Counted from the first letter of the stretch, positions 44,466 to 54,269 are shown. The stretch is 64,000 nucleotides of DNA from JASSUD01 sp031963405 (GCA_031963405.1 JASSUJ010000001.1:1426001-1490000); one strand, 5' to 3'. Notes: generated from the sequence alone by a model not told the origin. Program-made: numbers and translations.

Positions 44466-45968
44466 CTATATAAATTCTGCGGGCACCCTGCTATGCCAAT
44501 CTGTTTCTCGCTGGAAAGCATCGGCTACTTGCAGCAAGCGCGCTTCATCAAAATAATTGCCGATAACTTGTAAGCCAAGCGGGCGCTGGCTTGCACCAAA
44601 ACCACATGGGATGCTCATGCCAGGCAATCCCGCCAAGCTGACTGACAGCGTATAAATATCAGCCAAATAGGTGTGCATCAAATTGTCTTCGGTATCACTC
44701 AGATCCCAAGCTTCTGCTGGCGATACTGGCCCCATGATAACGTCGCACTGATTAAACGCTTGCTGAAAATCTTGCGCAATCAATCGGCGAATTTTCTGTG
44801 CTTGGCAGTAATACGCGTCGTAATGACCATGCGAAAGCATATAAGTGCCAGTCAAGATTCTGCGCTTAACTTCCATGCCAAAACCTTCTGCACGCGTTTT
44901 TTTGTACATATCGGTAAGGTCACGATAATTCTCTGCCCGATGTCCATAGCGCACACCATCAAAGCGCGCCAGATTAGAGGAGGCTTCAGCTGGGGCGATG
45001 ATGTAATACACCGCGACCGCCAGTTCAGTATGCGGCAACGATATATCGACCAGGGTAGCGCCAAGCTCTTGGTAGGTTTTAATCGCTTTATCAAAAGCCA
45101 TATGCACGTCATCGCTCAGCGCATGGCTAAAGTATTCTTTTGGCAGACCTACACGTAAACCGGCCAGCGGCTTGGTGGCTGACGCGTTGCTTTTCTCTTT
45201 TTCGCTCGTTTTCCATTTCTGGCCAAGGTAGCGCGTAAAGTCTTCAACCGGGCGTATCACACTCGTCGAATCACGCTCGTCAAAGCCTGCTATCGCGTTC
45301 AACAAAATAGCGCAGTCTTCAGCGCTCGCAGCAAACGGCCCGCCTTGGTCAAGCGAAGAGGCAAAAGCAATCATGCCATAGCGTGGGATACGGCCGTAGG
45401 TGGGCTTCAAACCTGTGACGCCTGTGAGCGCCGCTGGCTGACGAATTGAGCCGCCTGTATCACTACCTGTTGCAGCAGGCGCCAAGCGCGCAGCCACTGC
45501 TGCTGCCGAGCCGCCCGACGAACCTCCTGTCACTGCCGCGCGATCCCAAGGATTTTGTACAGGGCCAAAGTATGAGGTTTTGTTAGCCGAGCCCATCGCG
45601 AACTCATCCAAATTGGTTTTACCCAGGCATACCATACCGGCATTGGCAAACCGCTCAACAATGGTGGCATCGAATGGACTGACATACTGCGCGAGCATTT
45701 TTGAAGCAGCCGTGGTTTTCCAATCGCGTGTCACAAAAATATCTTTATGCGCAATGGGGATCCCAGTGAGGGCTCCCTGCAGGCCTTTAGCAATTTGTTG
45801 ATCAGCAGTGGCGGCAGCAGCAAGCGTGCGCTCATGGTCAACCTCAAGAAACGCATTAATGCTTTGCGCAGCGTCAATGCGCGCTAAAAAATGTTGCGCT
45901 AATTCAAGTGCAGAGAACGCCTTGGCATCTAGTGCTTGGCGTAGTTCAATCAGACTTTTTCGGTGCAT
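44466..45968 (-). CDS. gatA: Glutamyl-tRNA(Gln) amidotransferase subunit A
   Basis: The amidase subunit of GatCAB, releasing ammonia from glutamine. The 500-aa protein has the amidase-signature triad Lys75 (GIPIAHKD), Ser150 (VTGGSSGGS) and Ser174 (GSDTGGSIRQPA). Length and motifs are normal. The ATG at 45968 has no evident ribosome site. The order on the minus strand is gatC, gatA, gatB, as in Burkholderia, but gatC and gatA are 244 bp apart and gatA and gatB about 480 bp apart, loosened by repeats. Confidence 0.97.
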   Translation of the reverse strand: MHRKSLIELRQALDAKAFSALELAQHFLARIDAAQSINAFLEVDHERTLAAAATADQQIAKGLQGALTGIPIAHKDIFVTRDWKTTAASKMLAQYVSPFDATIVERFANAGMVCLGKTNLDEFAMGSANKTSYFGPVQNPWDRAAVTGGSSGGSAAAVAARLAPAATGSDTGGSIRQPAALTGVTGLKPTYGRIPRYGMIAFASSLDQGGPFAASAEDCAILLNAIAGFDERDSTSVIRPVEDFTRYLGQKWKTSEKEKSNASATKPLAGLRVGLPKEYFSHALSDDVHMAFDKAIKTYQELGATLVDISLPHTELAVAVYYIIAPAEASSNLARFDGVRYGHRAENYRDLTDMYKKTRAEGFGMEVKRRILTGTYMLSHGHYDAYYCQAQKIRRLIAQDFQQAFNQCDVIMGPVSPAEAWDLSDTEDNLMHTYLADIYTLSVSLAGLPGMSIPCGFGASQRPLGLQVIGNYFDEARLLQVADAFQRETDWHSRVPAEFI

Positions 45969-46212
45969 GATGGAATAATTAAAGAAAAGTCAGGCAGGGC
46001 CGCAGCAAGTAACTAAGCACGCCATCTAAGCGTGGTAGCTTTGCTCGCTGCTTTCATCCTGCAAATTATTAGGTTTTTTATCAAGTAACGTTGGATAGCA
46101 TTTAGTCCTCGCCTATAGGTCTATAGGAACACGTACTTGATGAATTTTGGTGCACGCAGTCCAGCCTGGCTGGATAAAGTCCAAGCCAGATTCTGAATAG
46201 GATTACATGAAT

Positions 46213-46530
46213 TTATTCAATCACTTTCGGGACTAGATAAAGATCATTTTCGGCAGCAGGCGCAATGCGTTGATATTCATCACAAGGCACAATCTCGGTT
46301 ACTTTATCCCCGCGCAGACGCACCGCAATATTTGCTTTTTCATCCATTGAGAAAGCTAGCTCAGTAGGATGAGCAAGTGGCAAGATACCGTCTGTTGGCA
46401 CCGTTTGTACCTTATCGATTAGGGTAAACAAACGGTTTAACTGAGTTAGCATGGTCTCAGCTTCGTGAGCCGCGAGTTCGATGCGCGCAAGTTCGGCAAG
46501 CTTTTGCACATCAGATAAAGTTAGGGACAT
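46213..46530 (-). CDS. gatC: Aspartyl/glutamyl-tRNA amidotransferase subunit C
   Basis: The small 105-aa subunit that wraps GatA and GatB. It starts MSLTLSDVQKLAELARIELA and contains the usual LFTLIDKVQTVPTDGILPLA segment. It is the first gene of the gat group and is divergent from mreB. The stretch 46531-47329 between them holds family-1 and family-2 palindromes and presumably both promoters. Confidence 0.95.
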   Translation of the reverse strand: MSLTLSDVQKLAELARIELAAHEAETMLTQLNRLFTLIDKVQTVPTDGILPLAHPTELAFSMDEKANIAVRLRGDKVTEIVPCDEYQRIAPAAENDLYLVPKVIE

Positions 46531-46933
46531 ATTTTCACCGGAAAAAACTGCTCATATTGAGCTTGTAAAAAAAGTGCTGGATCAACTGCATAAACTGCGA
46601 GCAATGAATGCCGAGACGGATAGTACATCTAGTACAGCCAGAAGTTATGCTTCCACATCAGGCTTCTGCAGATATTCCCTAAATAGAACATAGGCAGGCA
46701 CTAGCGCAATGCCAAAATTGAGGTTTTGCGCGGAATAATAAAAATTATAAGGTATGATTATGTTTCAACTATAGATTCAGTCTTTTTGCTGACGCTTTAC
46801 TTTCTTTCTAGGACGCCTACATCAATCAGGCTTTATCAAAATGATACTCGCATTCTGGTCTATCAGCTTGCTTAGACCAGCCGTCGCTGGTTTAGTTTCA
46901 TTTTGATAGCGTCTTTTTTATAGCGCTCGCTGA

Positions 46934-46970
46934 AGGAAGGTCTGCATAGCCCGCGGGCAAAGGATACCGA
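46934..46970. repeat. Short family 2-like hairpin
   Basis: AAGGAAGGTCTGCATAGCCC starts like the short piece after serS; GGAAGGTC pairs with GACCTTCC. Downstream 46990-47055 resembles the family interior (GACGCAGATAGTACAAATAT, GGCAATGACGCCG). Confidence 0.55.
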
Positions 46971-47059
46971 CCTTCCTGAATCAATCGCGAGTGATAAATA
47001 TCGACGCAGATAGTACAAATATACGGTAGATAGGCAATGACGCCGCTCACGGTTTATGT

Positions 47060-47203
47060 AGAACCTATTCACGATTTTTCTAAAAGGTCGTCAGTTGGGG
47101 GAGGACGGAGCGCAGGAACCGGAATGTACATAAGTACATGAGGATTCCGAGCACCGCCCGACCCCAAATCACAGCCTTTTAGGAAGATCGTGAACAGGTT
47201 CTT
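47060..47203 (+). repeat. Palindromic intergenic element, family 1 (copy f)
   Basis: Arms AGAACCTATTCACGATTTTTC and GGAAGATCGTGAACAGGTTCT. The core is the cleanest in the window: CAGGAACCGGAATGTACATA, AGTACATGAGGATTCCGAGC, ACCGCCCGACCCC. It lies about 130 bp before mreB. Confidence 0.9.
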
Positions 47204-47329
47204 AGGGTTTCCTAAGCTTTCCTAGTTTGGATAGTGTGGGAATGCCAAGGTATTATTTTTCCGCTGTCGCTCCGCTGGGAGACCTTCAATAGGTTTTTAG
47301 AAGCGGCTTTGAATATAACAGGGTCTTCA

Positions 47330-48373
47330 ATGTTCGGTTTTCTGCGTAGCTTTTTTTCTGACGATTTAGCCATCGATTTAGGTACCGCCAATACACTCAT
47401 CTATATGCGTGGCAAAGGTATCGTTCTAGACGAGCCGTCAGTCGTCGCCATCCGCCAAGAGGGCGGACCTAATGGCAAAAAAACCATTCAAGCAGTAGGC
47501 AAAAGAGCGAAGCAAATGCTTGGCAAAGTGCCGGGGAATATCGAAGCGATTCGCCCAATGAAGGATGGGGTGATTGCTGATTTCACTGTCACTGAGCAGA
47601 TGATTAAGCAGTTCATCAAAATGGCGCATGAGTCACGCTTATTTTCCCCTTCGCCCCGCATCATTATTTGTGTACCGTGCGGTTCCACCCAGGTCGAGCG
47701 CCGAGCGATTAAAGAAGCCGCCCACGGAGCAGGTGCCTCACAAGTTTATTTAATTGAAGAGCCAATGGCCGCCGCGATTGGAGCAGGATTGCCCGTATCG
47801 GAAGCAACTGGCTCGATGGTGGTAGATATTGGCGGCGGTACGACCGAAGTCGGCGTGATTTCACTAGGCGGCATCGTCTATAAAGGCGCAGTGCGCGTAG
47901 GCGGCGATAAGTTTGATGAAGCGATTGTGAATTACATTCGTCGCAATTATGGAATGCTGATCGGCGAGCAAACCGCCGAGCTAATTAAAAAAGAAATTGG
48001 TTACGCCTTCCCAGCGACAGAAATGAAAGAAATGGAAGTGAAGGGACGCAATCTTTCAGAAGGTATTCCGCGTAGCTTTACCATTTCCGGAAATGAAATT
48101 TTAGAAGCCTTAACTGAGCCGCTGAACCAAATTGTTTCTGCCGTGAAAATCGCGCTTGAACAAATTCCGCCAGAACTTGGTGCTGATATCGCTGAACGCG
48201 GCTTGATGCTAACCGGTGGCGGTGCGCTGTTAAATGACCTTGATCGATTGTTGGCTGAAGAAACAGGCCTACCTGTTTTAGTTGCAGAAGATCCACTCAC
48301 TTGCGTTGTGCGCGGTTGCGGCATGGCACTTGAGAGAATGGACAAACTTGGCAATCTTTTCTCTGACGAGTAA
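47330..48373 (+). CDS. mreB: Rod-shape-determining actin homologue MreB
   Basis: An actin-like ATPase that guides lateral wall synthesis on the inner membrane. The 347-aa product starts MFGFLRSFFSDDLAIDLGTA at the ATG 47330 (AGGG eight bases ahead). The phosphate loops DLGTANT and VVDIGGGTTEVGVI and the adenosine motif LTGGGALL are present. A start 96 bases upstream would add an unrelated leader and is rejected. It leads the mreBCD-mrdA run. Confidence 0.97.
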   Translation: MFGFLRSFFSDDLAIDLGTANTLIYMRGKGIVLDEPSVVAIRQEGGPNGKKTIQAVGKRAKQMLGKVPGNIEAIRPMKDGVIADFTVTEQMIKQFIKMAHESRLFSPSPRIIICVPCGSTQVERRAIKEAAHGAGASQVYLIEEPMAAAIGAGLPVSEATGSMVVDIGGGTTEVGVISLGGIVYKGAVRVGGDKFDEAIVNYIRRNYGMLIGEQTAELIKKEIGYAFPATEMKEMEVKGRNLSEGIPRSFTISGNEILEALTEPLNQIVSAVKIALEQIPPELGADIAERGLMLTGGGALLNDLDRLLAEETGLPVLVAEDPLTCVVRGCGMALERMDKLGNLFSDE

Positions 48374-48544
48374 TAGTTGAAGCAGTAGCCTGCCAATAGG
48401 CGGGGCTACTGCTTATTTTTGCGTGATTATTAGCCTAGCTGGCTAAAATCTGCCAAATTTTTATTAATTACAGGATAGCGTGCGTCAGTGAAACTCTCGC
48501 TCTACCCTTTACCAACCGCTTTTTAGCCTAGCTCGGCGCCGACC

Positions 48545-49474
48545 ATGGAATACAGTCCGCCGCCTCTTTTTAAGCAAGGGCCGTCAGCGTTCGCACGGCT
48601 AATTGTGTTTGTCACCTTAGCACTTGTCTTGCTGGTGTCAGATGTACGTTATCGGGCGCTTGAAAAACTTCATCAAGTCATTGGGACTGCCCTTTACCCA
48701 TTGCAGCAAATAGCGCTTCTACCGCGCGACATCGCGCTTGGCATCGTAGATTTTTTCGTTACCGGCTCTACCTTGCGCGCAGAAAACCAAACCCTCAAAA
48801 CGCATAATTTAGCGCTTACACTCCAAACCCTGAAAACGACTCAGCTAGCTGAAGAGAACGAGCATTTGCGCTCTCTCTTAGCACTTGCAGGCCGCGTCAA
48901 AATTGGCGCCGTGGCAGCAGAGATTCGCTACGATGCACAAGATCCTTTTGTACAAAAAATTATTATCGACCGCGGTTCACGCCACGGCATCCGCGCCGGC
49001 TCACCCGTGATTAATGAAAATGGCGTGCTTGGGCAGGTCACTCGCGTTTACCCATTGCAGTCAGAAGCTACGCTGCTGACTGACAAAGATCTAGCCATTC
49101 CCGTACAGTTTACGCGCACAGGTTTACGTGGCTTGATCTATGGCACATCGCAAGACGATTTTCTGAATATGCGCTTTATCTCAGCGAATGCGGATGTGCA
49201 GCCGGGCGATGAACTGGTTACAAGCGGCCTTGATGGTGTATTTCCGCCAGGGTTGCCAGTCGCCAAGGTCTTCAAAATTGAGCGGCCAGCAGGTGGCGAA
49301 TTTGCTGACGTAGTATGCAAACCAGCCACACCTGTGCGAGGGGCAAACCAATTACTCGTCCTACATTATCAAGATCCACCGCTTGTAGCTCCTGCTTCTT
49401 CTAGCACAACAAAAACAGTACCGCAGACAAACAAAAAATCTCCCCCACCTGCTCTTCAGAAGAGGCGCCCATGA
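48545..49474 (+). CDS. mreC: Rod-shape-determining protein MreC
   Basis: A bitopic inner-membrane scaffold linking MreB with PBP2. The 309-aa protein has one membrane segment (about 20-37), a coiled coil (about 70-105) and two beta domains (IIIDRGSRHGIRAGSPVINE, DELVTSGLDGVFPPGLPVAK). The C-terminal 40 residues are Pro/Ser/Lys-rich and disordered. Its TGA overlaps the mreD start (ATGA). Confidence 0.95.
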   Translation: MEYSPPPLFKQGPSAFARLIVFVTLALVLLVSDVRYRALEKLHQVIGTALYPLQQIALLPRDIALGIVDFFVTGSTLRAENQTLKTHNLALTLQTLKTTQLAEENEHLRSLLALAGRVKIGAVAAEIRYDAQDPFVQKIIIDRGSRHGIRAGSPVINENGVLGQVTRVYPLQSEATLLTDKDLAIPVQFTRTGLRGLIYGTSQDDFLNMRFISANADVQPGDELVTSGLDGVFPPGLPVAKVFKIERPAGGEFADVVCKPATPVRGANQLLVLHYQDPPLVAPASSSTTKTVPQTNKKSPPPALQKRRP

Positions 49475-49983
49475 ATCGCCCTTACTATATTCTGCGGCCC
49501 GCTAATGGTTGGTTTATCGCATTCAGTTTGATAGGTGCCTTTCTAATCAACTTACTGCCATGGGGCCAGCTCCCCGGCGTACCAGATTTTATCGCGCTGG
49601 TTTTGCTATTTTGGAACATTCATCAGCCGCGCAAAGCGGGGATGGGCATTGCATTTTTTCTCGGCCTACTGATGGACGTACATTACGGCAGCTTACTAGG
49701 CGAGCATGCGTTGGCGTACACCATTCTCTCGTATGGCGCGATTACCATACATCGCCGTGTCTTGTGGTTTCCCGTATTCGTGCAAGCGCTGCATGTATTA
49801 CCCCTATTAGTGCTCACACAAACTATCCTATTCGCAGTTCGCTTGATAGCAGGCGCACATTTTCCTGGTTGGAGCTATTTGCTCGACGGTTTTGTCGAAG
49901 CAGCCTTATGGCCATTGGCCACCTATATTCTGCTGGCGCCACAAAAACGCCCGGTTGACCCCGACGATACACGTCCGATTTAA
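49471..49983 (+). CDS. mreD: Rod-shape-determining protein MreD
   Basis: A 170-aa inner-membrane protein with about five hydrophobic helices, partner of MreC. The segment FFLGLLMDVHYGSLLGEHAL is the family signature. It overlaps mreC by four bases, so translation is coupled. About 320 bp with inverted family-3 repeats and a hairpin follow before mrdA. Confidence 0.93.
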   Translation: MNRPYYILRPANGWFIAFSLIGAFLINLLPWGQLPGVPDFIALVLLFWNIHQPRKAGMGIAFFLGLLMDVHYGSLLGEHALAYTILSYGAITIHRRVLWFPVFVQALHVLPLLVLTQTILFAVRLIAGAHFPGWSYLLDGFVEAALWPLATYILLAPQKRPVDPDDTRPI

Positions 49984-50013
49984 CGCTATACCTTTGTTTA
50001 AGGTTACAACATA

Positions 50014-50175
50014 GATTGGGGTGACGAAGGAACCCCAACGCAAGCACCTTCATACAACCACAGCAAGTTGGGGTATTCACGAAGATGATATTTTGCGGAT
50101 GATTGTATGGGGAATGGTCATTGGGATAATGTTTTAAGTGGGTTGTATTGGGGCTCCTTCGTCACCCCAACCTAC
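50014..50175. repeat. Inverted pair of family 3 repeats
   Basis: ATTGGGGTGACGAAGGAACC at 50014 and its inverted counterpart GGGGCTCCTTCGTCACCCCA at 50149 stand about 100 bp apart between mreD and mrdA. The motif also occurs at 6099 and 33979. Confidence 0.7.
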
Positions 50176-50194
50176 AAATTTACATATTCAAAAT

Positions 50195-50275
50195 GAAAGC
50201 ACTGAATAAATCACACACAAGAAATAGAAAAATATCTCCAAGATGACGCCACGCCTAGCTTATTCAGTGCTTTCC
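50195..50275. repeat. Palindromic element, family 2 variant
   Basis: GAAAGCACTGAATAA and TTATTCAGTGCTTTC are perfect complements; the interior contains AGATGACGCCACGCC, like the family-2 right half. It ends about 30 bases before the mrdA start. Confidence 0.65.
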
Positions 50276-50305
50276 CCCTAACAGAATGTACCGCGATATT
50301 CATCC

Positions 50306-52384
50306 ATGACCGAATTTAAAAATCCTGCGCGGCAGCTTCGGCAATTTCAGCTACGCATTGCAGCAGCATGGCTCTTCGTATTTGTTTGCTTTGCTTTGCT
50401 CATTGCACGCTTTTTTTATTTGCAGGTCTGGCATCACAACCAATATTCATTACGCGCCGATGCTAACCGGCTTGCGATCTCGCCCACCACACCAAACCGC
50501 GGCATTATTACTGACCGCAACGGGGTCGTGCTAGCACGCAATTATTTTGCTTATTCACTTGAGATTACCCCCTCAAAAATCAATGGAACGCTCGATGAAA
50601 CAATCAGCCGTCTAGCGGAAATTGTGACTATCGATCAACGTGACCGACGCCGTTTTAAGAAATTTTTAGAAGAATCAAAAAGCTTTGCTAGTCTACCCAT
50701 TCGCTTACGCCTGTCAGACGAGGAAGTCGCCCGCTTTGCCACCCAACGCTTTCGTTTTCCCGGTGTTGAAGTGCGCGCCCGCATGTTTCGCCAATATCCG
50801 CTAGGGACGACTGCTGCACACGTGATTGGCTACATTAGCCGTATCTCGCAACAAGATCTGGATCACATCAAGGAAATAAAGGAAACCCAGGAACAAAGTA
50901 ATAGTAGCGTTGAAAACAGTGACTCACGTTTGAATGCAAATAATTACAAGGGAACCGACTACATCGGCAAAATTGGTATTGAGCAAAGCTACGAAGGTGA
51001 GCTGCATGGACTCACCGGCTTTGAAGAGGTTGAAGTTACCGCCGGTGGGCGACCCATGCGCACGGTCTCGCGTACCCAAGCTGTACCCGGCAATAATTTG
51101 GTACTAGCGCTTGATATCAAATTGCAAAAGGTAGCGGAGCAAGCTTTCGCTGGCAAACGTGGGGCGCTTATCGCCATTGAACCCTCGACCGGTGACGTGC
51201 TTGCCTTTGTTTCTACGCCAAGTTTTGACCCGAATTTATTCGTCGATGGAATTGATCAGCAAGCTTGGGATGAGCTTAACAATTCACCCTCTAAGCCGCT
51301 TTTAAACCGCCCTTTGCGTGGCACCTATCCGCCCGGCTCAACTTACAAACCATTTATGGCACTGGCTGCGCTTGCACTGCATAAGCGCCGCCCGCAATGG
51401 AGCTTTCAAGACCCCGGCTACTACATCATCGGCGGACATACCTTTCGCGATGATCTGCGCACAGGTCATGGTCGTGTTGATATGTACCGCTCGATTGTTG
51501 CCTCGTGCGACACCTATTACTATGTGCTCGCCCACGATCTTGGCGTCAATGCGATTGAGGCTTTCATGAAGCCTTGGAGCTTTGGTCAATTGACAGGCAT
51601 TGATATTAAAGGCGAGGCGAAAGGCGTGCTGCCTTCCACTGACTGGAAGAAAAAAGCCTACCGCCGCCGCGACCTACAAAGATGGTATGACGGCGAGACC
51701 ATTAGTCTTGGCATTGGGCAAGGCTACAATTCCTTCACCATGCTCCAGCTGGCACACGCAACCGCCATACTTGCCAATGATGGCGTGGTGATGAAGCCGC
51801 ATTTGGTCAAAAAAATTGAGCATCCCATTACGCATGAAGCGCGTCTAACCGTACCACAGGCAAGTTATCAGATTAAAGTGAGCCAAGAGCACTTAGACTT
51901 CGTGAAACGTGCGATGGTGGGCGTAGCCAAGGAAGGCACTGCGATGGCGGCCTTTCACGGCGCGCCCTATCACGCTGCCGTTAAAACAGGAACGGCTCAA
52001 GTTTACTCATTGCGTGGCGGCAAATATCGCGCTCATGCAATAGCAGAATCTCGCCGCGATCATGCGCTGATTATCGGCTTTGCGCCTGGCAATGCTCGGC
52101 CAGCTCGCTTACATGCTCAGCTCAGCCAGCCTAACGCATTAGCCCCGCCGGCTGAACCAACTGAAATTGCCTTCGCCCTTATCGTGGAAAACGGCGGATG
52201 GGGCGCCCAAGCAGCGGCACCGATTGCCCGGAAAATACTCGACTATTATCTGGTTGATCGTTTCACCCCCGCAGCAGCTGCTGCTGCAGCGCTCTCCGCC
52301 GCCTCAATTCCGGAGCATGGGTCAGCGTCCGCTTTACCTAGTCTCCCCTTTTCTGAGGAGCCTATGAGCATTGGTTCTCCTTAA
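50306..52384 (+). CDS. mrdA: Penicillin-binding protein 2 (elongation transpeptidase)
   Basis: The transpeptidase that cross-links peptidoglycan during rod elongation. The 692-aa protein has an N-terminal membrane segment (about 19-39), a dimerisation domain, and a transpeptidase domain with Ser345 in PPGSTYKP, SCD at 400-402 and KTG at 560-562. The C-terminal tail of about 40 residues is Ala/Ser/Pro-rich. It has no clear ribosome site at the ATG. rodA, the glycosyltransferase partner that normally follows in Burkholderia, is missing from the next position, where palindromic repeats and aat lie instead. Confidence 0.96.
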   Translation: MTEFKNPARQLRQFQLRIAAAWLFVFVCFALLIARFFYLQVWHHNQYSLRADANRLAISPTTPNRGIITDRNGVVLARNYFAYSLEITPSKINGTLDETISRLAEIVTIDQRDRRRFKKFLEESKSFASLPIRLRLSDEEVARFATQRFRFPGVEVRARMFRQYPLGTTAAHVIGYISRISQQDLDHIKEIKETQEQSNSSVENSDSRLNANNYKGTDYIGKIGIEQSYEGELHGLTGFEEVEVTAGGRPMRTVSRTQAVPGNNLVLALDIKLQKVAEQAFAGKRGALIAIEPSTGDVLAFVSTPSFDPNLFVDGIDQQAWDELNNSPSKPLLNRPLRGTYPPGSTYKPFMALAALALHKRRPQWSFQDPGYYIIGGHTFRDDLRTGHGRVDMYRSIVASCDTYYYVLAHDLGVNAIEAFMKPWSFGQLTGIDIKGEAKGVLPSTDWKKKAYRRRDLQRWYDGETISLGIGQGYNSFTMLQLAHATAILANDGVVMKPHLVKKIEHPITHEARLTVPQASYQIKVSQEHLDFVKRAMVGVAKEGTAMAAFHGAPYHAAVKTGTAQVYSLRGGKYRAHAIAESRRDHALIIGFAPGNARPARLHAQLSQPNALAPPAEPTEIAFALIVENGGWGAQAAAPIARKILDYYLVDRFTPAAAAAAALSAASIPEHGSASALPSLPFSEEPMSIGSP

Positions 52385-52395
52385 AGAGATGCTAA

Positions 52396-52439
52396 GGAAC
52401 CTCTGCATGACGCCGCTATGGGGGTTATGCAGAGGTTCC
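52396..52439 (+). repeat. Palindromic element, family 2 (44-bp deletion form)
   Basis: GGAACCTCTGCAT joined directly to GACGCCGCTATGGGGGTTAT and the complete right arm. Compared with the 101-bp form, 57 bp between two CAT triplets are missing, so the deletion probably occurred by slippage at the short repeat. Confidence 0.88.
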
Positions 52440-52492
52440 CTAAGTAAAGTGAGTTGATTGAGCGTCTCCTGAACCTGCGAGCAACTAACGCT

Positions 52493-52606
52493 CATTGCAT
52501 CACGAGAACTCTTTTGATACGCCGTAGCAAGGAATATCTTTAATGCCAGTACAAAAGTACTTTGATCCGGTATAACCCCGTTATGGGTTGTCAAAAGGGG
52601 TCTATT
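52493..52606. repeat. Palindromic element, family 2-like
   Basis: CTTTTGATACGCCGTAGCAAGGAATATCTTTAATGCCAGTACAAAAGTAC, followed by CCCGTTATGGGTTGTCAAAAG, shows the family interior (GCAAGGAAT.TCTTT.ATGCCAGTAC) with other arms (CTTTTGA / TCAAAAG). Together with 52396-52439 it fills the space where rodA would be expected. Confidence 0.7.
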
Positions 52607-52625
52607 ACCTAAAACGAGCGCTCGC

Positions 52626-53348
52626 ATGGTGCCTTGCTTACACCCTCACCAGCCTTTCCCGCCTATCGAGCAAGCGCTCGGCCCCGCCAGCGGAGCACCT
52701 GGCTTATTAGCGGCCAGCATAGAATTAACTCCTGAGCAATTATTAGCCGCCTACCGCAAGGGTATTTTTCCTTGGTATTCAGAGGGCCAACCCGTACTGT
52801 GGTGGAGCCCTGATCCGAGAATGGTTCTTGCCCCTACCGAATTTAAAATCTCAGCCTCTCTCAAAAAAACATTGCGCCGCGTGCTGCGCGAGCCAGCGTG
52901 GGAAATTCGCGTCAATACTTGTTTTGCCAAAGTCATCGCTACCTGCGCCCACACGCGTTTGCATACAGCGGGCACTTGGATTACTGAAGAGGTGATGGCA
53001 GCGTATACCAAGCTACATGAGCTAGGCTTTGCGCATAGCGTAGAGACATGGTACGAAGGTCAACTAGTTGGTGGTTTATACGGGGTAAGTATTGGGACAA
53101 TGTTTTTTGGTGAATCAATGTTTGCCCAACGTACAGACGCATCAAAAATCGCGCTGACGGCACTTATCAACCATCTACGCCAGCACCAAGTGGGCATGGT
53201 AGATTGCCAGCAAAACACCGCTCACTTAGCTTCGCTTGGCGCACGTGAGATCCCCCGTGCTGAATTTGCTCAACACTTAACTCGCGTTATCGACAGCCCA
53301 CCCATTCCTTGGGGCTTTGATAAGTCAGTTTTAGTACGAGTGGAATAA
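52626..53348 (+). CDS. aat: Leucyl/phenylalanyl-tRNA-protein transferase
   Basis: Adds Leu or Phe to proteins with N-terminal Arg or Lys, marking them for ClpS-ClpAP. The 240-aa product has the signature AAYRKGIFPWYSEGQPVLWW, SPDPRMVLAP, and MVDCQQNTAHLASLGAREIP. The ATG is close to the repeat element and has no clear ribosome site. It is followed 105 bp later by bpt, the second N-end-rule transferase. Confidence 0.96.
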   Translation: MVPCLHPHQPFPPIEQALGPASGAPGLLAASIELTPEQLLAAYRKGIFPWYSEGQPVLWWSPDPRMVLAPTEFKISASLKKTLRRVLREPAWEIRVNTCFAKVIATCAHTRLHTAGTWITEEVMAAYTKLHELGFAHSVETWYEGQLVGGLYGVSIGTMFFGESMFAQRTDASKIALTALINHLRQHQVGMVDCQQNTAHLASLGAREIPRAEFAQHLTRVIDSPPIPWGFDKSVLVRVE

Positions 53349-53452
53349 TAGGAATAGCTAGGTATCGAGATAAAAACTGACAGCCCAACCACCAATCAAT
53401 AGACCTCTTTTGCTCTTGCATGGGCTTATCAATCAGCATTTAGGAGAATCAC

Positions 53453-54223
53453 GTGAGCCTCGCAAAATCTCCCGATTCACCCAAAGTATTGCAGCTGCAT
53501 ACCACTACTTCCTATCCTTGCAGTTATTTAGCAGGGCGCAGCGCGCGTGCACAGGTGGCTAAGCCAGACCATTTGATCAATTCCAGTGCTTATGCCGAGC
53601 TAATTAAGCTAGGTTTTAGACGCTCTAGCACGTCTATTTATCGTCCAGCTTGCCAGGCCTGCCAGGCTTGCGTATCGGTGCGGATTTTGGTTTCTCAATT
53701 TCAACCCAATCGCACGCAGCGGCGCATCCAGCGTACTCATGGCAACCTCCGTACGATACTTACGCCACTGCGTTATGATGAAACACATTATTTGCTGTAT
53801 CAGCGTTATCAGCTCGCACGCCATAACGAGAATGGCTTGAGTCATGAGATCAAGCAAGATAGCCGCACCCAATATCAAGCGTTTTTACTGCAAAGTCAGG
53901 TCACCTCACAGCTTGTTGAGTTTCATGCCCCAGAAATTCAGGACAGCTCCCGCAGTACGCTGCAAATGATAAGCGTGATCGATTTACTGCCCGATGGGCT
54001 GTCGGCCGTGTATACATTTTATGAGCCTGAAATAACACGAGCGAGCTTCGGTACGTACAGTATCTTGTGGCAGATCGAGCAAGCTAAGCGCTTAGGGCTA
54101 CCGTATGTTTATCTCGGATATTGGGTACGCGATAGCCGTAAGATGGCCTATAAAACTAATTTCTCTCCCCTCGAAGGGTTTATCGATGGCCAATGGCAAG
54201 CACTCAACCCCTCTTCTGAATAA
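53453..54223 (+). CDS. bpt: Aspartate/glutamate leucyltransferase (bacterial Ate homologue)
   Basis: Transfers Leu from Leu-tRNA to N-terminal Asp or Glu. The 256-aa protein starts at GTG 53453 with AGGAGA seven bases upstream. The Cys-rich N-terminal signature YRPACQACQACVSVRI and the C-terminal YVYLGYWVRDSRKMAYK are visible. With aat it forms the bacterial N-degron pair, an arrangement usual in Burkholderia. Confidence 0.95.
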   Translation: MSLAKSPDSPKVLQLHTTTSYPCSYLAGRSARAQVAKPDHLINSSAYAELIKLGFRRSSTSIYRPACQACQACVSVRILVSQFQPNRTQRRIQRTHGNLRTILTPLRYDETHYLLYQRYQLARHNENGLSHEIKQDSRTQYQAFLLQSQVTSQLVEFHAPEIQDSSRSTLQMISVIDLLPDGLSAVYTFYEPEITRASFGTYSILWQIEQAKRLGLPYVYLGYWVRDSRKMAYKTNFSPLEGFIDGQWQALNPSSE

Positions 54224-54269
54224 GAGCAACCTACGCAAGCACACGGCCAGAACTATGTAGATCTTTCTT

